This document shows, one piece after another, positions 11,701 to 26,252 of a stretch of 64,000 nucleotides of DNA. The notes under the pieces were generated by a model that did not search any database, was not told where the DNA came from, and was given only the letters and a program-made list of their open reading frames with translations. The position numbers and the translations under genes were made by a program. The stretch spans positions 14,371,172-14,435,171 of the forward strand of contig JAEMBT020000008.1 of NCBI GenBank assembly GCA_018873245.2. Reading direction: 5' to 3'. The stretch comes from Archegozetes longisetosus. Lineage: Eukaryota; Arthropoda; Arachnida; Sarcoptiformes; Trhypochthoniidae. Within the stretch, counting starts at the first letter, position 1; every line of letters begins with the position of its first letter.

Positions 11701-14700
11701 AATCGAAGTCAAGTAATTGATATTGTTTTAAGATAACTCGATTATCTACCACATTCTAAGACCGTGCTTTGAGTGGATCTTAAAGCACAAACTATCTGAA
11801 GGTCAGCCTGTTGATCAAGTGTATGAGAGATAACACAAACATATTTAGATGATAGCTAGTGTCACAGTTGGCTATTCTGAGGGTTTTCTTTCAATCATTA
11901 CCCCTTAGCCTAACCTAACCTGGCCTTAGCTGCCAGTTGAGTGTCAGCTAACCATTGGGTGTACTCCTAGAATACAGATCTAAATAGAGGTAAAACATTT
12001 GCGCTTCATATCTCTATATCTAAAAAACTTAAACATCAATGAAGACATGAGAAAATATCTTAACAATAGATAACAACTAAGCTTTAATTGAAAAGTTTTT
12101 CTCCAAATTGTTTTACTGACTGGCTTTGTAGTCCTTTGAGTTTTGATCTAAATCTTCGTTTGAGTCGTTATCTCAGTTGTCATTCGTAACATTTAGAGTA
12201 TTTTCAAGTCCATTCTTTTGCAGTCATACTAAATCTTTTTCTGTTCAATTTGTGCTGTCGCGTAACCTCTGTGACCAACAGGTCATCAGCGTTCGGATCA
12301 AATAACAAAAACTGCAGAGATAGTAACGTTAGCAATAGTTGGCGCACAACTCCATTGATTTTTGAGTGTATCCAGACATACGACTCCACTGGGACTGCTA
12401 TTTTCATGATATATCTAAGTTTCAGACTTGATGTGCAGACTTTCCAACAGATAGTCTTATGGGAAATGAATTTCAACAAGAAATAGTCCTCCTTCATATG
12501 GACTGACCGGTGGACCTTATCATACTAATGCAGTGCTGAGTATATTTTTAAAGCATGACAGAAAACTTAATTCACACTTTTTAGATTCAACTAATGCCGT
12601 CATTTTAAACGTCTTATCTCTTGAACACCTGTAACAAAGTTATCCCTTAAACACATTACTAGGACTTTAAATTTGAAACGAACAAAAGTTTAATCTAATT
12701 TGAACTTTGAATTGAGTTTAAAATGATTTCTATAAATTAAAATTTCGAAATAACTTTTTAAGCACTATAATTATGGGTAGAAGTTCACTTTGAACAGGGG
12801 AGAAAAAAGATTTAGTTAATTGGTATACCGAAGAAGTGAGAAATGATTCAAATGTGAAAAATGCGAAGGAAAATGTAGTAAAATTGATTTACTCAAACAA
12901 AAATAAAACATATCTGTGCTTAGATTACTGAACAATGCGTCAAAGAGTTTTAAATAATATGCGCTTTAGATTAAATTATTATAATGAAAAATGAAAGGCA
13001 TTTTTCAAATATGATAAAATCTGCAATTCCATTAAACCTTGCAAATCCTAGTAATTCAGCATAATCATTTGTAACAGGTCAAATTATATCCTTTTCAAAC
13101 GTTCATTCTTTCAAAGGTGTCAACTAAGTTTTCTGCTCCAGTTTATAAGTATTTCAGTTTTCGCCTCACTATCTCAACAAATCATTACTAATTAGTTCTG
13201 CGCTACAATTTGGTGGCCGATTGTCTTGCATTTGTTCAAATTGCTATTTTAGTCGCTTTAATGCTATCCCATGTGAGCTGACCACTTTTGGCTACTGTTT
13301 TCTTAACAGAACCAACACTTAATTATATTTAAAACAATAAAATAAACCTTTTCAAAATGAGTCAAGTTTCTGCTTTAAGTTAGCTTGTTATTTGTATTGT
13401 TGGATTTGATGGCGCGGAATGTGCTCTAACTTATTTCTATATTAATTTTAGTCAGGTATGAGTAGATGTTAGCACGAGATACAGCGATATCATCCCACAC
13501 AACGTCCAAAAGCCCAACGCTTCAATGATCAATGATTTGCGCCAAACCTATTGAGTTAACCAAAATCATTTCATAAGTAGGTTTCACAAACTAATCCATC
13601 ACATTTGAAATGTAAATTTACAAAAATAGTTTTCTAAAATTAATGTTTCATGGAAAACTCTCAGATTCAATTCTTACGCTTTTCCAGTTTCAACAGAGTA
13701 GGAGTTTGACAGGAGTCAGCTTAGCTCAATTTCTGATTTTCTTAACCTTGAGTTTTACTCTTCGATTCTTAACATAAGTACATAATCAGATAGTTCTGTT
13801 CAAATATTTACATGAAATTTCTATAAAATATGATTAAATGTCCACGTAATAATTTAGTCTAAGCGGCAATAGCTTCGGATTGTGAAGAGACCTTACTGTT
13901 AACCTGAGCCTAGAAATTATTTTGATGGAAAGACAGCGGTTTCCATGTCATATGTGATAGGGTTCAGTGAAAGCCAGGAACCAAACAAATTTTGGATCTG
14001 AGAATCAATTGAAACCTAGTTTTGTTTAAACTGACTTTTGCCAAACTAGTTGAACACGATTAGCATAAAAATCGAAATAAAAGATTAAATGAAATAAAAA
14101 GATTTAAATATAGATAACCAAATGACAAATCTTTATTCATTAACTTTATCATACAATACAATAATATAAAGATGAAAAATGGACGGATAAAAGAATTTGC
14201 TATAATTGATATTTTGGAAAATAGTTAATAAGTAGTGAAGCAAAGTTTGTCAATCAATTGAATCCCATTAACAAATATTGTTAAACATAATCGTTATGAT
14301 CGAAATACTCATCACAGTCTTAATACATAATATAATAACAATAACCAAATTTAGAGAATTGTCTGCTTTTCATAAACTTTGCATAAATCGATTAATTTTA
14401 ATACAAATTTCTTTCAATAAAACTGTTCTTCAATTAGATTCAAAACAGGAAAACAGTAAAACTACAAAATAATATGAATGACTTATGAAAAAATATAATA
14501 TTCAATGTCTAATAATTATAATGAATTTTACAATAAAAATGTAATGTTAATGATTATGTAAATTAAAAGATTAAAATTGTTCGATAAAACCTTTCTTATC
14601 ATTACAATAATTTCATTTGCATTTGAATACTTTCTCCAAAATAATTCATTATTAACATAACTATTCTATTGGCTAACCATTTGAAAAAGCATTCCATAAG

Positions 14701-14728
14701 TCGTGTCAATATATCATTATCATTATTA
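8707..14728. other. Intergenic desert between the transposon relics and canoe
   Basis: About 6 kb with no gene I can support. Items seen: a 32-codon coding-like stretch at 11396-11494 with a partial look-alike at 9210-9270; two to three CCTAA units at about 11908-11920, too few to be telomeric; and a GC-richer stretch with a 97-codon minus-strand frame at 12204-12497 that resembles nothing I know. The canoe 3' UTR probably occupies the right end; a TTTATT (AATAAA on the minus strand) lies at 14132-14137. Confidence 0.55.
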
Positions 14729-17700
14729 TTACGAAGAAGTTGTAATCATTGTCAACGAATCCATTGAATTTGTGTTGTTTTCGATGGCATTTCCGTCAAA
14801 ATTTGTTTCGATTTCTCGCTGAGCTTTAGATACTTTAGACTTGTTTTTAGGCGAATCTTGTTGTCCAGCTTCCATAGCAAACATTTTCATTTTTTCCTGG
14901 AAACTAAGCTTTTCAGGTCCAACATTTAGCTTTTGGTTCTGATTTGATCTCATTCTTTCTGCTTCGATTCGTTGTCGTGGATCGTTATATACCTCTTGCG
15001 CTCCAATTACACCAGGTGTATTACCACTCATGTAAGAATTACTGCCCAGTACTTCATCGATATCTTGTAGAGTAAAACTATTATTTTGACAGTTGGACAA
15101 ATCTGGTTCTTGGTTTTCTGACTCAGATAAAGGTGATGACGGATTGTCGTTCCATGACACTTTCTTAGGCGTGTGATTATGTCCCGTTGATTGCGATCCT
15201 GTCATCGTTTCATTCTCTCCATTCCGTAGGACTGACGGATATTTTGATGAATTATCAAAAGTTACGCTTTTATTTTCATTTGTTTGATTATCAGAAATAT
15301 CGTTCAAAGGCTGATAAGTGGACGCAGTTGTCAGAAGTAATCGATCAAGTCTTTGTGGCGCCTCTAGAGGCGGAGGAGATTTAGGCAATGGTGGCGGGAT
15401 CTCATTCGATGAACTCATTTGATTATTGATCAAGTAAGTCTTTTGCGTCTGTGCAGGTAAGTTGGGCTGCAGTTGATAACCTCGATGTCTCAGATCTTCG
15501 TCCTTATGTTATGAAAGAATCGTTAGCCCCGTACATAGTAACAGTAATAATAATATAAATTATATTTTCAATACCTGACGTCGTTTGGCATCTCGTAAGA
15601 GCCTTTCCTCTGCCAGTTGTGCTGCTTCAAGCTCTTGATGTCGTCTATTTTCTTCCAGACGGAGCTGTCTTAATCTTTCTTCCTGTTCTTCCAGTTGATT
15701 GGGAGAGACATAGTTATTTTGACTTCGTTTGGCCCATTCCTCTAAGTTCGGTCTAATTTGATGAGGATTTTGTTGATTTTGTTGTTTCATCTGTAGTTCT
15801 CTCTCTATTCTTCTTTGACGCGTGCGTTCAATATCCTGCTTCATAGATAGCATGCGTTCCCTCTGGTCGGCTCTGTCCAAGACTTCTTCGTCGTCGTCTT
15901 CGTCTTCGTCACGGCCATGCTCTTCAGCTCTTCTCTGAAATTCCTTTTCAAGAATTAGTTTCCTGAGCCTTTCTTCATGTTTGGCAGAACGATGTGGGAG
16001 TGACTCCAAATATTTTATCTCTTCATCACGTGATCTCTTTGAGTCCTCGAGTCTCTGTTGAAGTGCCTATAAGTGATTGGAGTGTAAATTAGCAATACTT
16101 GTAAAAGAAAACAACATAAAACTAAGATCAACACGAAATTCAAACAACAATCTTAACAATCATACTGAAACAGCTGATACTTTTTGCTTCAGAGTTTGAA
16201 GCTCTCAGCCTTTTCGTTCGTCAAAATCCTTTGAGTTGTTTGAAAGAAAGCGAAACATTAAGTTAAAAAAGTTGTTATTTTGAAAACTGGAGGATTAGAT
16301 GTAAAATAAAAGAGAAAAACAATTTATTTACCCGTTCTTTTTCTTCTCTTTCCCACGGAGAAGGACTGACAACACCCGAACGACTATCCATTCGTCGTAT
16401 GTCTGTATTATTTTTATCATAATTGACTCGATTGTTACTGTTATTCAATGCATCAGTAAATGGCGTTCTCTGCAGATTAGAATTTGGTGATCTTAACGGA
16501 TCTGGTTGTCGTGATGGCGGATAACCCGATGGTCCATAGCGGTAACTGACATTTGGTGGCGGGGGGTTTGGCTGTTGAGGTAAGTTATCGTGTGGTTCAC
16601 GATAAGATGACTGTCGGATAAACGAATTCTGACCATAATTCGAGAGTGAAGATGGGGCTGGCGGTCGCGGCTTTGGAGCTGGAGCAGGCGGTGGACCCAT
16701 TCGCAGTTGTGGACCACCATTAAGACCCATTTGCTGCTGCGGATATTGTGGTCGTTGTGGCCACAGGCCATTGGGTGTAGTGCCACGCATGATAGGACCC
16801 ATTTGTTGTCCAGATTGAATTCGCTCTTCTCTCCTCTTTAATTCCTCTCTCATTTCATCCATCTTTGCCTCTTGTCTTATAAGATCGCGTTGTCGCGAAT
16901 GTGAATCTATAAAAGGCGGATGTGGTGGCGGGTAATTGCGTGACGGATAGTCTAATAGATTCTGCGAATCGTGTATATCTTGAGATGACTGACGAGAAGA
17001 CATTTGCGAATTAGGGTACTGTGGGTAATGGAACTGGTCATGTCCTGGAACCATATTGGAATGATGTGGTGATGTCGGCGGTCGTGGAGAAGTTGGAGTT
17101 CCTGGAGTGTTACCAGAAGGGTTCATATATTGATCTTGTTCTCGATTTGAAATAATCGCTGATAACGGCCTCGAAGATTGCTGTGGATTAAACTGCTGCA
17201 TATCAGTTTGAAGTGACGAATGAGAACTGTGTAGAATTCTATGCGTCTGCGGTCCTGCATTTGGCATCGAATTTGGCGAAGGCTTCGACGCAGGCATTTG
17301 TGGGTTTTGTTGTTGTATTTGATATAACTGTATATTTTGATAATGACGTTCTTCTGGATATAGTTGCTGCGACGCAGACGAAGACATACGATTAGTCTGT
17401 TGTGACTGGACACTCATTTGCGATTCAGGTCTCGATGGACTGTAACTATTAATTGTATTATAATTAGCGACCGAGTTGTGTGATGCATAGTTCCGGAAAT
17501 TATTGCCGTTGTCATTCACTGATTTCAAATGTTGCGAATTATTAAAGTCTGAGACAGACTTTGGCATTGTCGAGGAAGAAGTTAAAGAGTTATATCCAGG
17601 ATGTGGTGGTCCGAGAGAATAAGGTGGAGGTTCGTTACGTCTCTGTTGAAGCATTTGTTGAGTGGTGGCAGAATTGACTGTATTATCATCATTGAGAGTA

Positions 17701-20700
17701 GGGACACTCTTGCTTCCTTGAATTCTGGGCTGTTGTTGTATCTGTGAATTGATATTATTTCGATGCGCACGCATTTGGAGGTCTTGTTCGTGGTTTATTC
17801 TGCTTGGAATATCGCGTTCACTCATTCGACGCGGATTACCATATCCTATACAAACAATTCAATCATTTATTAACTTAATAGAGTTTAATTGTTTAATTAA
17901 GATTAATTATCAAAATAACTTAAGACCACAATACAGTTTTAAACAAAACAAATTGCTATTCATGCGTCAAATTCAAATTAGGTTTTGAAGGTCTGACACG
18001 ATTTTTAAGAAATTAATGAGTAAAGAAAAAGTTAGACATGAATAATGGCAATTTAACAAGTAGAATAATACCAGACATTGAAGAAGTTTGACAAATTTTA
18101 TCAGAAGTATTCGTGTTAACACAGAAAATACAGCTACACTTAGCCAGTGAGATCTGGTTCAGTGAATCAACTTTTGAGTTTGAATTTCTCATTGTATTCA
18201 ATTTCGAGTTTTCATTTATCAATGTATTGACTTTTGAGTTTTCGTTCCTCATTGAGTTAACTTTTGAGTTTTCACTTTTCAGTTTGAGTGAATTTGCATA
18301 ATATCGGTTGAGTTGTTGGCATATAACACAATTATTAACGATATCGTTACAAACGGAACAATTACTAATGCATGAACAAACACTGTTAGGGTTAGAATTT
18401 AATGATTCATCACTTTTGCATTTAGTCACAAGAGAGAATAGATGGGATTTATTATTACTACAAAACTCATTATTATTACAAAACTTATTACAAATTTGAC
18501 TATTGCACGAACAGATCTGTTCGTTAGGATTACTGGTTATTATCAATGAAGTCGATTGAGGTATACTTCGTTTAGAACTGGTTTGCCATTTCAATTTAGA
18601 TTGAAGTAGCTTTTGAGCAGATAAAGCACTTTTCAGATATGTTAATGGATTTAGCGATACATATGTTGACGTCCTTTTCTTCTCGCTTCCACTTCTTTTC
18701 TGCTTTGATTTCAGATAAGCCCGATCTAATGTCTGCACTGCTTCCCATTCTTCCTCAGCTACTAATGAGCTGTCATTGAATTTATTATCAGAGTTTGATA
18801 TATTATCATCGAATATATTAGAAGCACAATATGTTGAATCAGAAACCAGAGTATTTGTCGAATTCAGATCTTTCATTGAACTCATTCCTAAACAACTATT
18901 TATACTCTCAACAGACTTACTCACATTTATTACATCATTAATACTTTGATCTGTTACAGTGGACGACACTATCGATAGATAATTCAGGACAGAGAATAGG
19001 TTCAAGTGAGAAGAAAGAAAGAATAGATCAAAGAATATCCCAAATGAGAAGATGGTTAAAGTGGAGGTGATAAGCAAAACTTAGTTAGTATACCTCTAGG
19101 AATTAATGGTGATGGTTGTGCTAGAATTCCTGCCAAGCCGTGATATATTGCTCCCTGTTTGGCCACTTCCAGCGTTACTATTGGTCCAGTTTGAGTCATT
19201 AATTCAGCGGCACGTTCCTGTGTTATGCCAATCAAGGAATGGCCGTCAACTTTCAAAAGCTGATCACCAGCTGTAAGTCTGCCGTCCTATAAAATAGATA
19301 AGAATTAATTTGAGCAATTCGCAAACAATTTAATGAGCCGTTTAGTTACTCAATCATTTACCTGATCAGCTGCTCCTCCCTTCACAACTGACTTAATGTA
19401 GATGCCAAGCCTCTCTTGATTAACACCTCGAGCTGCAACAATACTCAGTCCCATTCCATTATTACTTTTTTGCAACTTTAATACATGTATTTCTGGCTCA
19501 TTAAAAGCTGCCACAGCAGAGGCACGACCACTAATATTAGACACAGATTGTGGTATTTGTTGCTGTGCTTGTTGTTGTTGTTGTTGCTGTAGCTGCTGTT
19601 GTTGTTGTTGAGGCATTAACAACGAACTCATAGACGTTGGAACTGAAGTGTGTGTCTGAGGGATATGATCTGCAGGTGGTTCTGACGCAGTGTTTAGAAT
19701 TTCTTTAGAATTTGCTGGACCTGAGTTCGGACTGTCTTGTAATGAAAACATATAAATAGTCCAATAGCCAGAAGAAGTCGGCTGAATGGTCAGATGACAC
19801 AAACCAGAATGAGCTAAAGGCTGAACAAATTCTACTAAACCCGTTGGAATACCGCGAACAATATCACATGAATAACCGTCCTCAGGCAGAAGGAATGGTA
19901 GTTGAAGATCTGGTTCTTCTTCCAGTCGAATTTCTCGTCCGTCACTTCGCACCAGTTCGTCGGACGTATTCTCTGCCACTTTAACTACACTTTCAATTAG
20001 TTCTCTTGGAATCGGAGTCTCACCGATTGTTGGCTGATATCGTTCAAGAATTGCGCGCAATTGCAGCGAATTCAATTTGAAGCATTTTGAGCTAATATTG
20101 CTAATATCTTCGGGACTGCTTTTTGGAGATTGCAACAAATGAGCGGTTTGTACGATTCGATTCAGATGACAATCAGCCGCCAATTCCAAACCTTGTTTTT
20201 CGGCCCAGACCTCAATCTGAACGAGACGTTTCTTCAATCTTATTCCCCAAACTCGTGAGCAATAATTATTAGAAGACTCGGCGCAACCAACAACTCTGTT
20301 GAATAACCACATATTTATAAAGTGAAACAGTTGTGAGAAGAGTTGAATAGTTAAGGCGGCATTAACTCGACAGCGACGCAGCAAAGCCATGGCACTCGAC
20401 AAAACATTCAACAATTTAGATGTTGTAATTGAAACACTGTCGTCAAGATTGTCGTCAATATCTTCAAGAAACGCAGGCAAAGCGTTCTGTAATTCTAACT
20501 GTTGACACATAACTAAACTCCTAAAGGCCAATTGAACGCCTTCCGCCAGAATGTCTTGAGCGTCAAAAGTGAAAGCACTCAAGTGTTTGTCTTGTTTCAA
20601 GAAGTGCAACAACTCGGATGAGTTAGCAAGCCAGAAAGCAAGATAAGAAGGATCGCGATAATGATCTTGAATGATTTGGTGAACCATATTTGCAACTTTA

Positions 20701-23700
20701 TTAGAAAAAGCAGTCAATCGATGGGCTCTCTCTTCTGGTGTTATTTCTGGCTTGAAATGGGTAGAAGCTCTAAATCTCGCGCCCATATATACTATAACAC
20801 AAAAGATAAACAAACTCTTAGTAATTCAATAAACCTATAAATTACTGCATATCATATCACTCACTTGTATAAGTGACAGAAAGTTTAAATTGAATCTGAT
20901 TCGGATCTATACGGTTGATAATCATATTTAGAAATGCGTCTTCTCTTTCTTCCCATAGCTCAAGAATAGCTGGTAAAATAGGATCTGATCCTTTTCTCAA
21001 AGTATTCATACTATTGTGCATCGGCTGAGAGTTATCTCTCATAACCGATCCGTTCGCAGTGAATTGTCGCGGTATTGACCCATTGGTTTCATCAGACTTT
21101 CTAGATAATTTCTCATCTCTGGATGTGGTAGAAGTTGTTTCGACGTTTCCATCTGCATCAAAAGTAGTTTCATAACTGCCTCTCGATTGGGGTCCAGCAA
21201 ACTGCAAGTCTTCGTTCATTTTTCTAAGGCTGCCGTGAACTGAGCCTCTGATCAATTGAGGCGATAACTGCCTTCTCTGATCTTGAAGTGGATCAATAAA
21301 TTTAAAAGTATGTAACTTGCCAAATCGAACAAGCATTCCATGTCTGAGAATTGTTGTCTCATAAATACGCGTTCCGTTGACATAAGTTTCTGCTTCTCTA
21401 CTGCTTGGAGTGACAGTTACAATACCTTCAGTGTGTGCTATAACACAATGTCTAGCTTGAACGTTAGGTCCAAATAGTTGCAACGATTGGCTGTGGTTTG
21501 TAGAACTGGATCGTTCACTTCCGACTTCAGTTACATTAACATATAAATAATGTTTTTTAGGCATTCCTCTGGTTATTTCGGTGCCATCAGGATTAGTCTC
21601 AAACAAATAGGGCAATCTTTCAAGTGCTTCATCATATTTAGTATATCCCGCCTCAATTTCGCCCTTTATCTGCTTGGGTTTCTTCTTTCTTTTACGAGGT
21701 TGATAGTCAGCAGGACGTCGCCTTATGTGAAAAGTGAGAGAGCCGCGCGATTTATTATGCGACTTCTCGATAGCTAGTGGACAGTCGTCATCATCTAATA
21801 TATATTCTCTAATGTTTGACGCATTATGTAAATCGTTGACAGAGTTAATGTCACCATTAGTGACCGGCATAATGAGCTGAACCAGACAATAAAGGGCAGG
21901 ATCTTCTTTATCTTTTCCATACTTGTCAAGTATCTCTTTCACTGCATAGGCGGCTGTGTCGCGATCTGATAATAGGATTGTCTTGTATGGCACGTCTTGA
22001 TTAATGGATTCACCGAATATACGAAGAGTTCCACCTATAAGGATAAAGTTATCAAACATTTGAATCTTTTAATGGACTCAGCTCAATTTTATGAGTTTGA
22101 TACCCGCTTCAGAGCCACCCTCTTGGCTAAACTGTTGCAATTTTTTCTCTAATTTTTGTTGTCTTCTTCTCCTCATAACTGCTTCTGGATTTGATATCGA
22201 TCGAGTGAAACTGGTTTCAGGTAATTCTGTATAAAGCTTTTCTGCCAGAGAATCTTTTCCTTTATCTCCAGCTTCCGATCCTTTTAATTTTTCTTTCTTT
22301 TCGCGCTTCTTTTTCTCTTTCTTCTCTCTTTTGGAAAGTTTTCTTTTGAAATTGTTTCCATCAGTTTCAAAGCCGGGTAGCTATTGATAATTTAGTTAAT
22401 TTAAAATTATTTATAATTTTTGTATATTTAGAAACAGATCAGAAACAGATTGAAAACAGCTATAACTACATAAGTGCAAAATTATGCACTTTCCAAATAA
22501 AGAAACAGAGAGAATGGGGAGAGATATAGAATTGAATGATCGGAGTGTAATGTGAAACTTACGTATGTCTTTTCATTCATCCTACGCAAAAGAAACCTTC
22601 CCTCGCGGTCATCTCTATGCCAATTGAGTTGGACGAGGAGAGGCATTTCATCTTCCGACAATTTTCTCTCTTCTATTATTGGAAAACAAACCGATCAGAA
22701 GAGATCAGAAGCCATTAAAAGCCATTAAAATATATGACAAAAGTTAAGTGCTGGAAAAGCGCACAAATGGCATATGCAAGTCATATGCAATCAGATGGTT
22801 TGAGAGGATATGACGGCTTTTGGCAATAATTTATTTAAGGCTTGCAGTCTCAACATCTCAGATAAACAGATTCACCTCAATCTTATCTCATATTTTCGTG
22901 TTTCGAAGTAAATCATGTGTTGACTAACAATAACTGACTTTAACTGAATTCAACTTTTTTTCAATCTATTTTAAAAGTCAATCCCATTTCTATGATTGTA
23001 AAATAGTCGAAAAAAGTTTTTCAGACGTATGGAACAAATATGAGATCAGAACACTCGATCAAACAAAAGGTCAAATTTATTGATTTGCAATTTTTTGCTA
23101 ACTATTAGACTGAAAATAATTGATTATCAAAAAGAATAGTCTAAGAATGATAATAATGTAATTTTATGGTTCATAACAGTGAATCATTGGAGTATTGCTC
23201 GATTCAAACTGTATTTCATGTTAGATAAAATATTTGTTTTGAAGTCAGTTTTGTATTATCTAAACCATCTGACAGATTTTTGCTTTTTTCTTTTTTGCAT
23301 AAATATCAGAGCGATTTAATAGATTAGCATTAATCAGGCTTCAATAGCTGAGACGATTTGACTTTAGCTCAAAAGAATCAGTTTTCGATAGAAGAGATTA
23401 AACGACTGAAAAAAATCAAATCAAAAACCAGTTGAATTGATACCTCCGTTTTCATGGATCTCATACAAAGCATATTCAGGCACTGAAAGCATCCTAATAT
23501 CGGGACGGAACTTTTCGATAAGTATTTGTATGACATCATGAGTGGTTGCAGTGCTGGAGACACGTATGCACTTAGTGGCCACTTTTTGACCAGCATCCTG
23601 GAAGTAAAATCGCATAACTCCATGGAATTCCAATGCCTATTAAATAAAAGCAATCATTACATCAATTGTTCTGATTAAGTAGTTTACAAGTTTAGAAAAG

Positions 23701-26191
23701 TCACTCTACTCGCGAATTGTTAAACATTTTTGTTAAACATCTTCATTGTCTGGCATATGAGATAAAAATTCAATTTGAAAACATGGCATTTCAGCTATAA
23801 TCAAATTGTTTTCTGACAAAAAGATTGTTATTTTGTGCATTCCTTTGTTATATTAAATTCTGTTTGTGTTAAAGGGTGACTGGAGGCCAAGCAGTCGAAT
23901 GGCTAAGTTTGGACTTTAGTCGGTAATAAAGTTAGTGTTCAATGTGTTCATAAGAATATAGTCAGTCCAATATAATACAAGTGGTTTTAAATCAGTCTAA
24001 CCTCCAACTCAAGGGAGAATAAGCATAACATTTTCAGTTTTAAATTACACATAATTTTCCAAACTTTAGCAGCAATCCTACAGTCAACTGATCCACGGGC
24101 TCAGAAAGTCGAGTGAAAATGCGTAGCATATCGGCAACAATTAATAGGGGAGAAATGTGAGCTCAAAGTGTAGTTAGAGGTGGAGATGCAGTAGAATGAG
24201 TAGAGTGTAATAGGATTGAAAATTCTGAGAAGCGAGAGAAAGTCTATTTTTGTTTGAAAAGACGTTTTTGGAAGAAATCTAAAGCTAGACTGACGCGAAG
24301 CAGTCAAGTTTGCGATCAGTTAATTGACATCTGCTAGGAAAGTCATATAACATAAGCCCAGTATTGTCTCTGTTATGCAACTAAATAGGAATCGTTTTGA
24401 CATTTCAAACATCTAAAAGTTGACAAAAGCGTTTGATATTTATTTACACATCGGATGTTAGAAAAAGGCACGAACTCAAACATTATTTAGGTTAAAGTCT
24501 AATTAGTGTGATGTATAAAAAAATGTCTAAATTAACATAATTGCAGTTCTCATTCTTGTTGTTGACTCAAAAATGACTTCTCAAACATGAAAATATTTGA
24601 ATATTTACCCATTTGTGCAATACACTAGCATTGAATTAAGCCTTTGTTAACATTAATTCATTGTGAGTTATCATTCAATTGTTACAAATGTTAAGCTATT
24701 GAATGAAGTCGAGACTAAATACCATAATAGCACAATGTCTGAAAATGATGATAAAGTACGACCCATTTATGTACAATGTAGAGAACTATGTATTAAGTAC
24801 AAAGTCTGAAATGGGTAAAAGCAGAGTGAAGTGTGTTACTTCTAACTAAATCAAGTTGTCATATATCTTAACTCACAACGAAACGTTACGGAAAATAAAT
24901 CTCACTTCTAATAAGCATTATCTAAATGAAAATATTTTAAAACCCTTTAGCTATGACCGGATCTCATCTTATGTTGTAACACTAAACACTGAGATAATTA
25001 TATGAAGAGCATGAGCTTTATATTTCATAATTAGCTGTTTATAAATTATAAATACTGATTAAATCGAGTCAAATCTTCAAGTTAGATAACAAAAATTCAA
25101 TAAGCATTCATTACTTGGGACGTTTACGTTCAAACAGGAAACTAATTCAATGTGAATGTGGGTTTTAATCAAATTATCAAAACATAACATTTCCAATAGA
25201 ATTAATTTATTAATCAAATCGGTTGGCGAGCGATTAATATAGGCAACAATTGAAGATTAATGAAAAGCTGACATCGTTTTGTTGCCAATGGATTTAACAG
25301 AAACTTCCGGACTCTATATATAAAATCATTTTCTATGGGATCAGCTATTTTAATAGCCATTAAAATCTACTTATTTGTAAATTTATTCCTTTCTAATTAA
25401 TTGTGACCTAATTTATTCAATTACATTAATTCAACTTTTTATAGATCAACGATAACAAAAAATCTAAAATTAACAACAAACGAGCTTTTGGTCGACTATT
25501 CGGAATCAAATTTTCATTTTCCAGTATATATCAAATGAACAGCAACGAAACGATTGAAATGCCAACTTAATTAAACGAGTTAAAGACGCAAACAATGATT
25601 GAGTATTTTTGCTGATAGTTTGCTGTCAGATAAGATAAATTTGATAATTATTTTGAAAGCGTCAGCTCAATAAAATAGAAATTAAGCGATACTCTAACAA
25701 ATGAATGTCATTTTTCAAACTGAACCTAAAAGTTTAACCAAACCTATTATAATATTTGATCCGAAACTTATACTATATTTACATATATAAAGCAAATTTG
25801 ACTCCAACTGTAATTTTGGGTAATAATAGGATTGGATCATATTTGTAAAATTGCCTGAAAATAGTATTTTTTATACCGACTTAACAACAATAATACATGA
25901 GTTTAGGCAATGTATTGTATGTAAGAACAGGATCGGAATGACACAAACAAAACAAGTTAGGGATAAAAGTAGAGATAAGAAAGAAGTAGAAATATCAAAA
26001 TCAATAAACATGAACATAGTGGCTATCACAACTATGTCTACAACTCTATTCAGTTTCATGTTTATGTGGTCAAAGTTTGCCACAACTTATGAGATAAGTG
26101 GCCAAATGTCGTAGACATCAGTATAGCATTAGCCTAAACAAAGTAATGGTTTATTATTACAAAAGGGTATTATAGAGTTCAGAGAGAAGGA

Positions 26192-26252
<61 letters not shown>

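Noticed and set aside
11905-11922. CCTAACCTAACC resembling arthropod telomere repeat
   Set aside because: Only two to three units in an ordinary region; expected by chance in AT-rich DNA.
12204-12497. 97-codon minus-strand open frame
   Set aside because: No motif, no splice context, and an overlapping frame of similar length on the other strand; probably local composition.
14278-14472. 64-codon frame downstream of the canoe stop
   Set aside because: Isoleucine/Leu-rich translation of AT-rich 3' UTR on the opposite strand.
16493-17413. Second-frame open stretches inside the large canoe exon
   Set aside because: They are shadows of the Pro/Gln-rich canoe frame; no independent signal.
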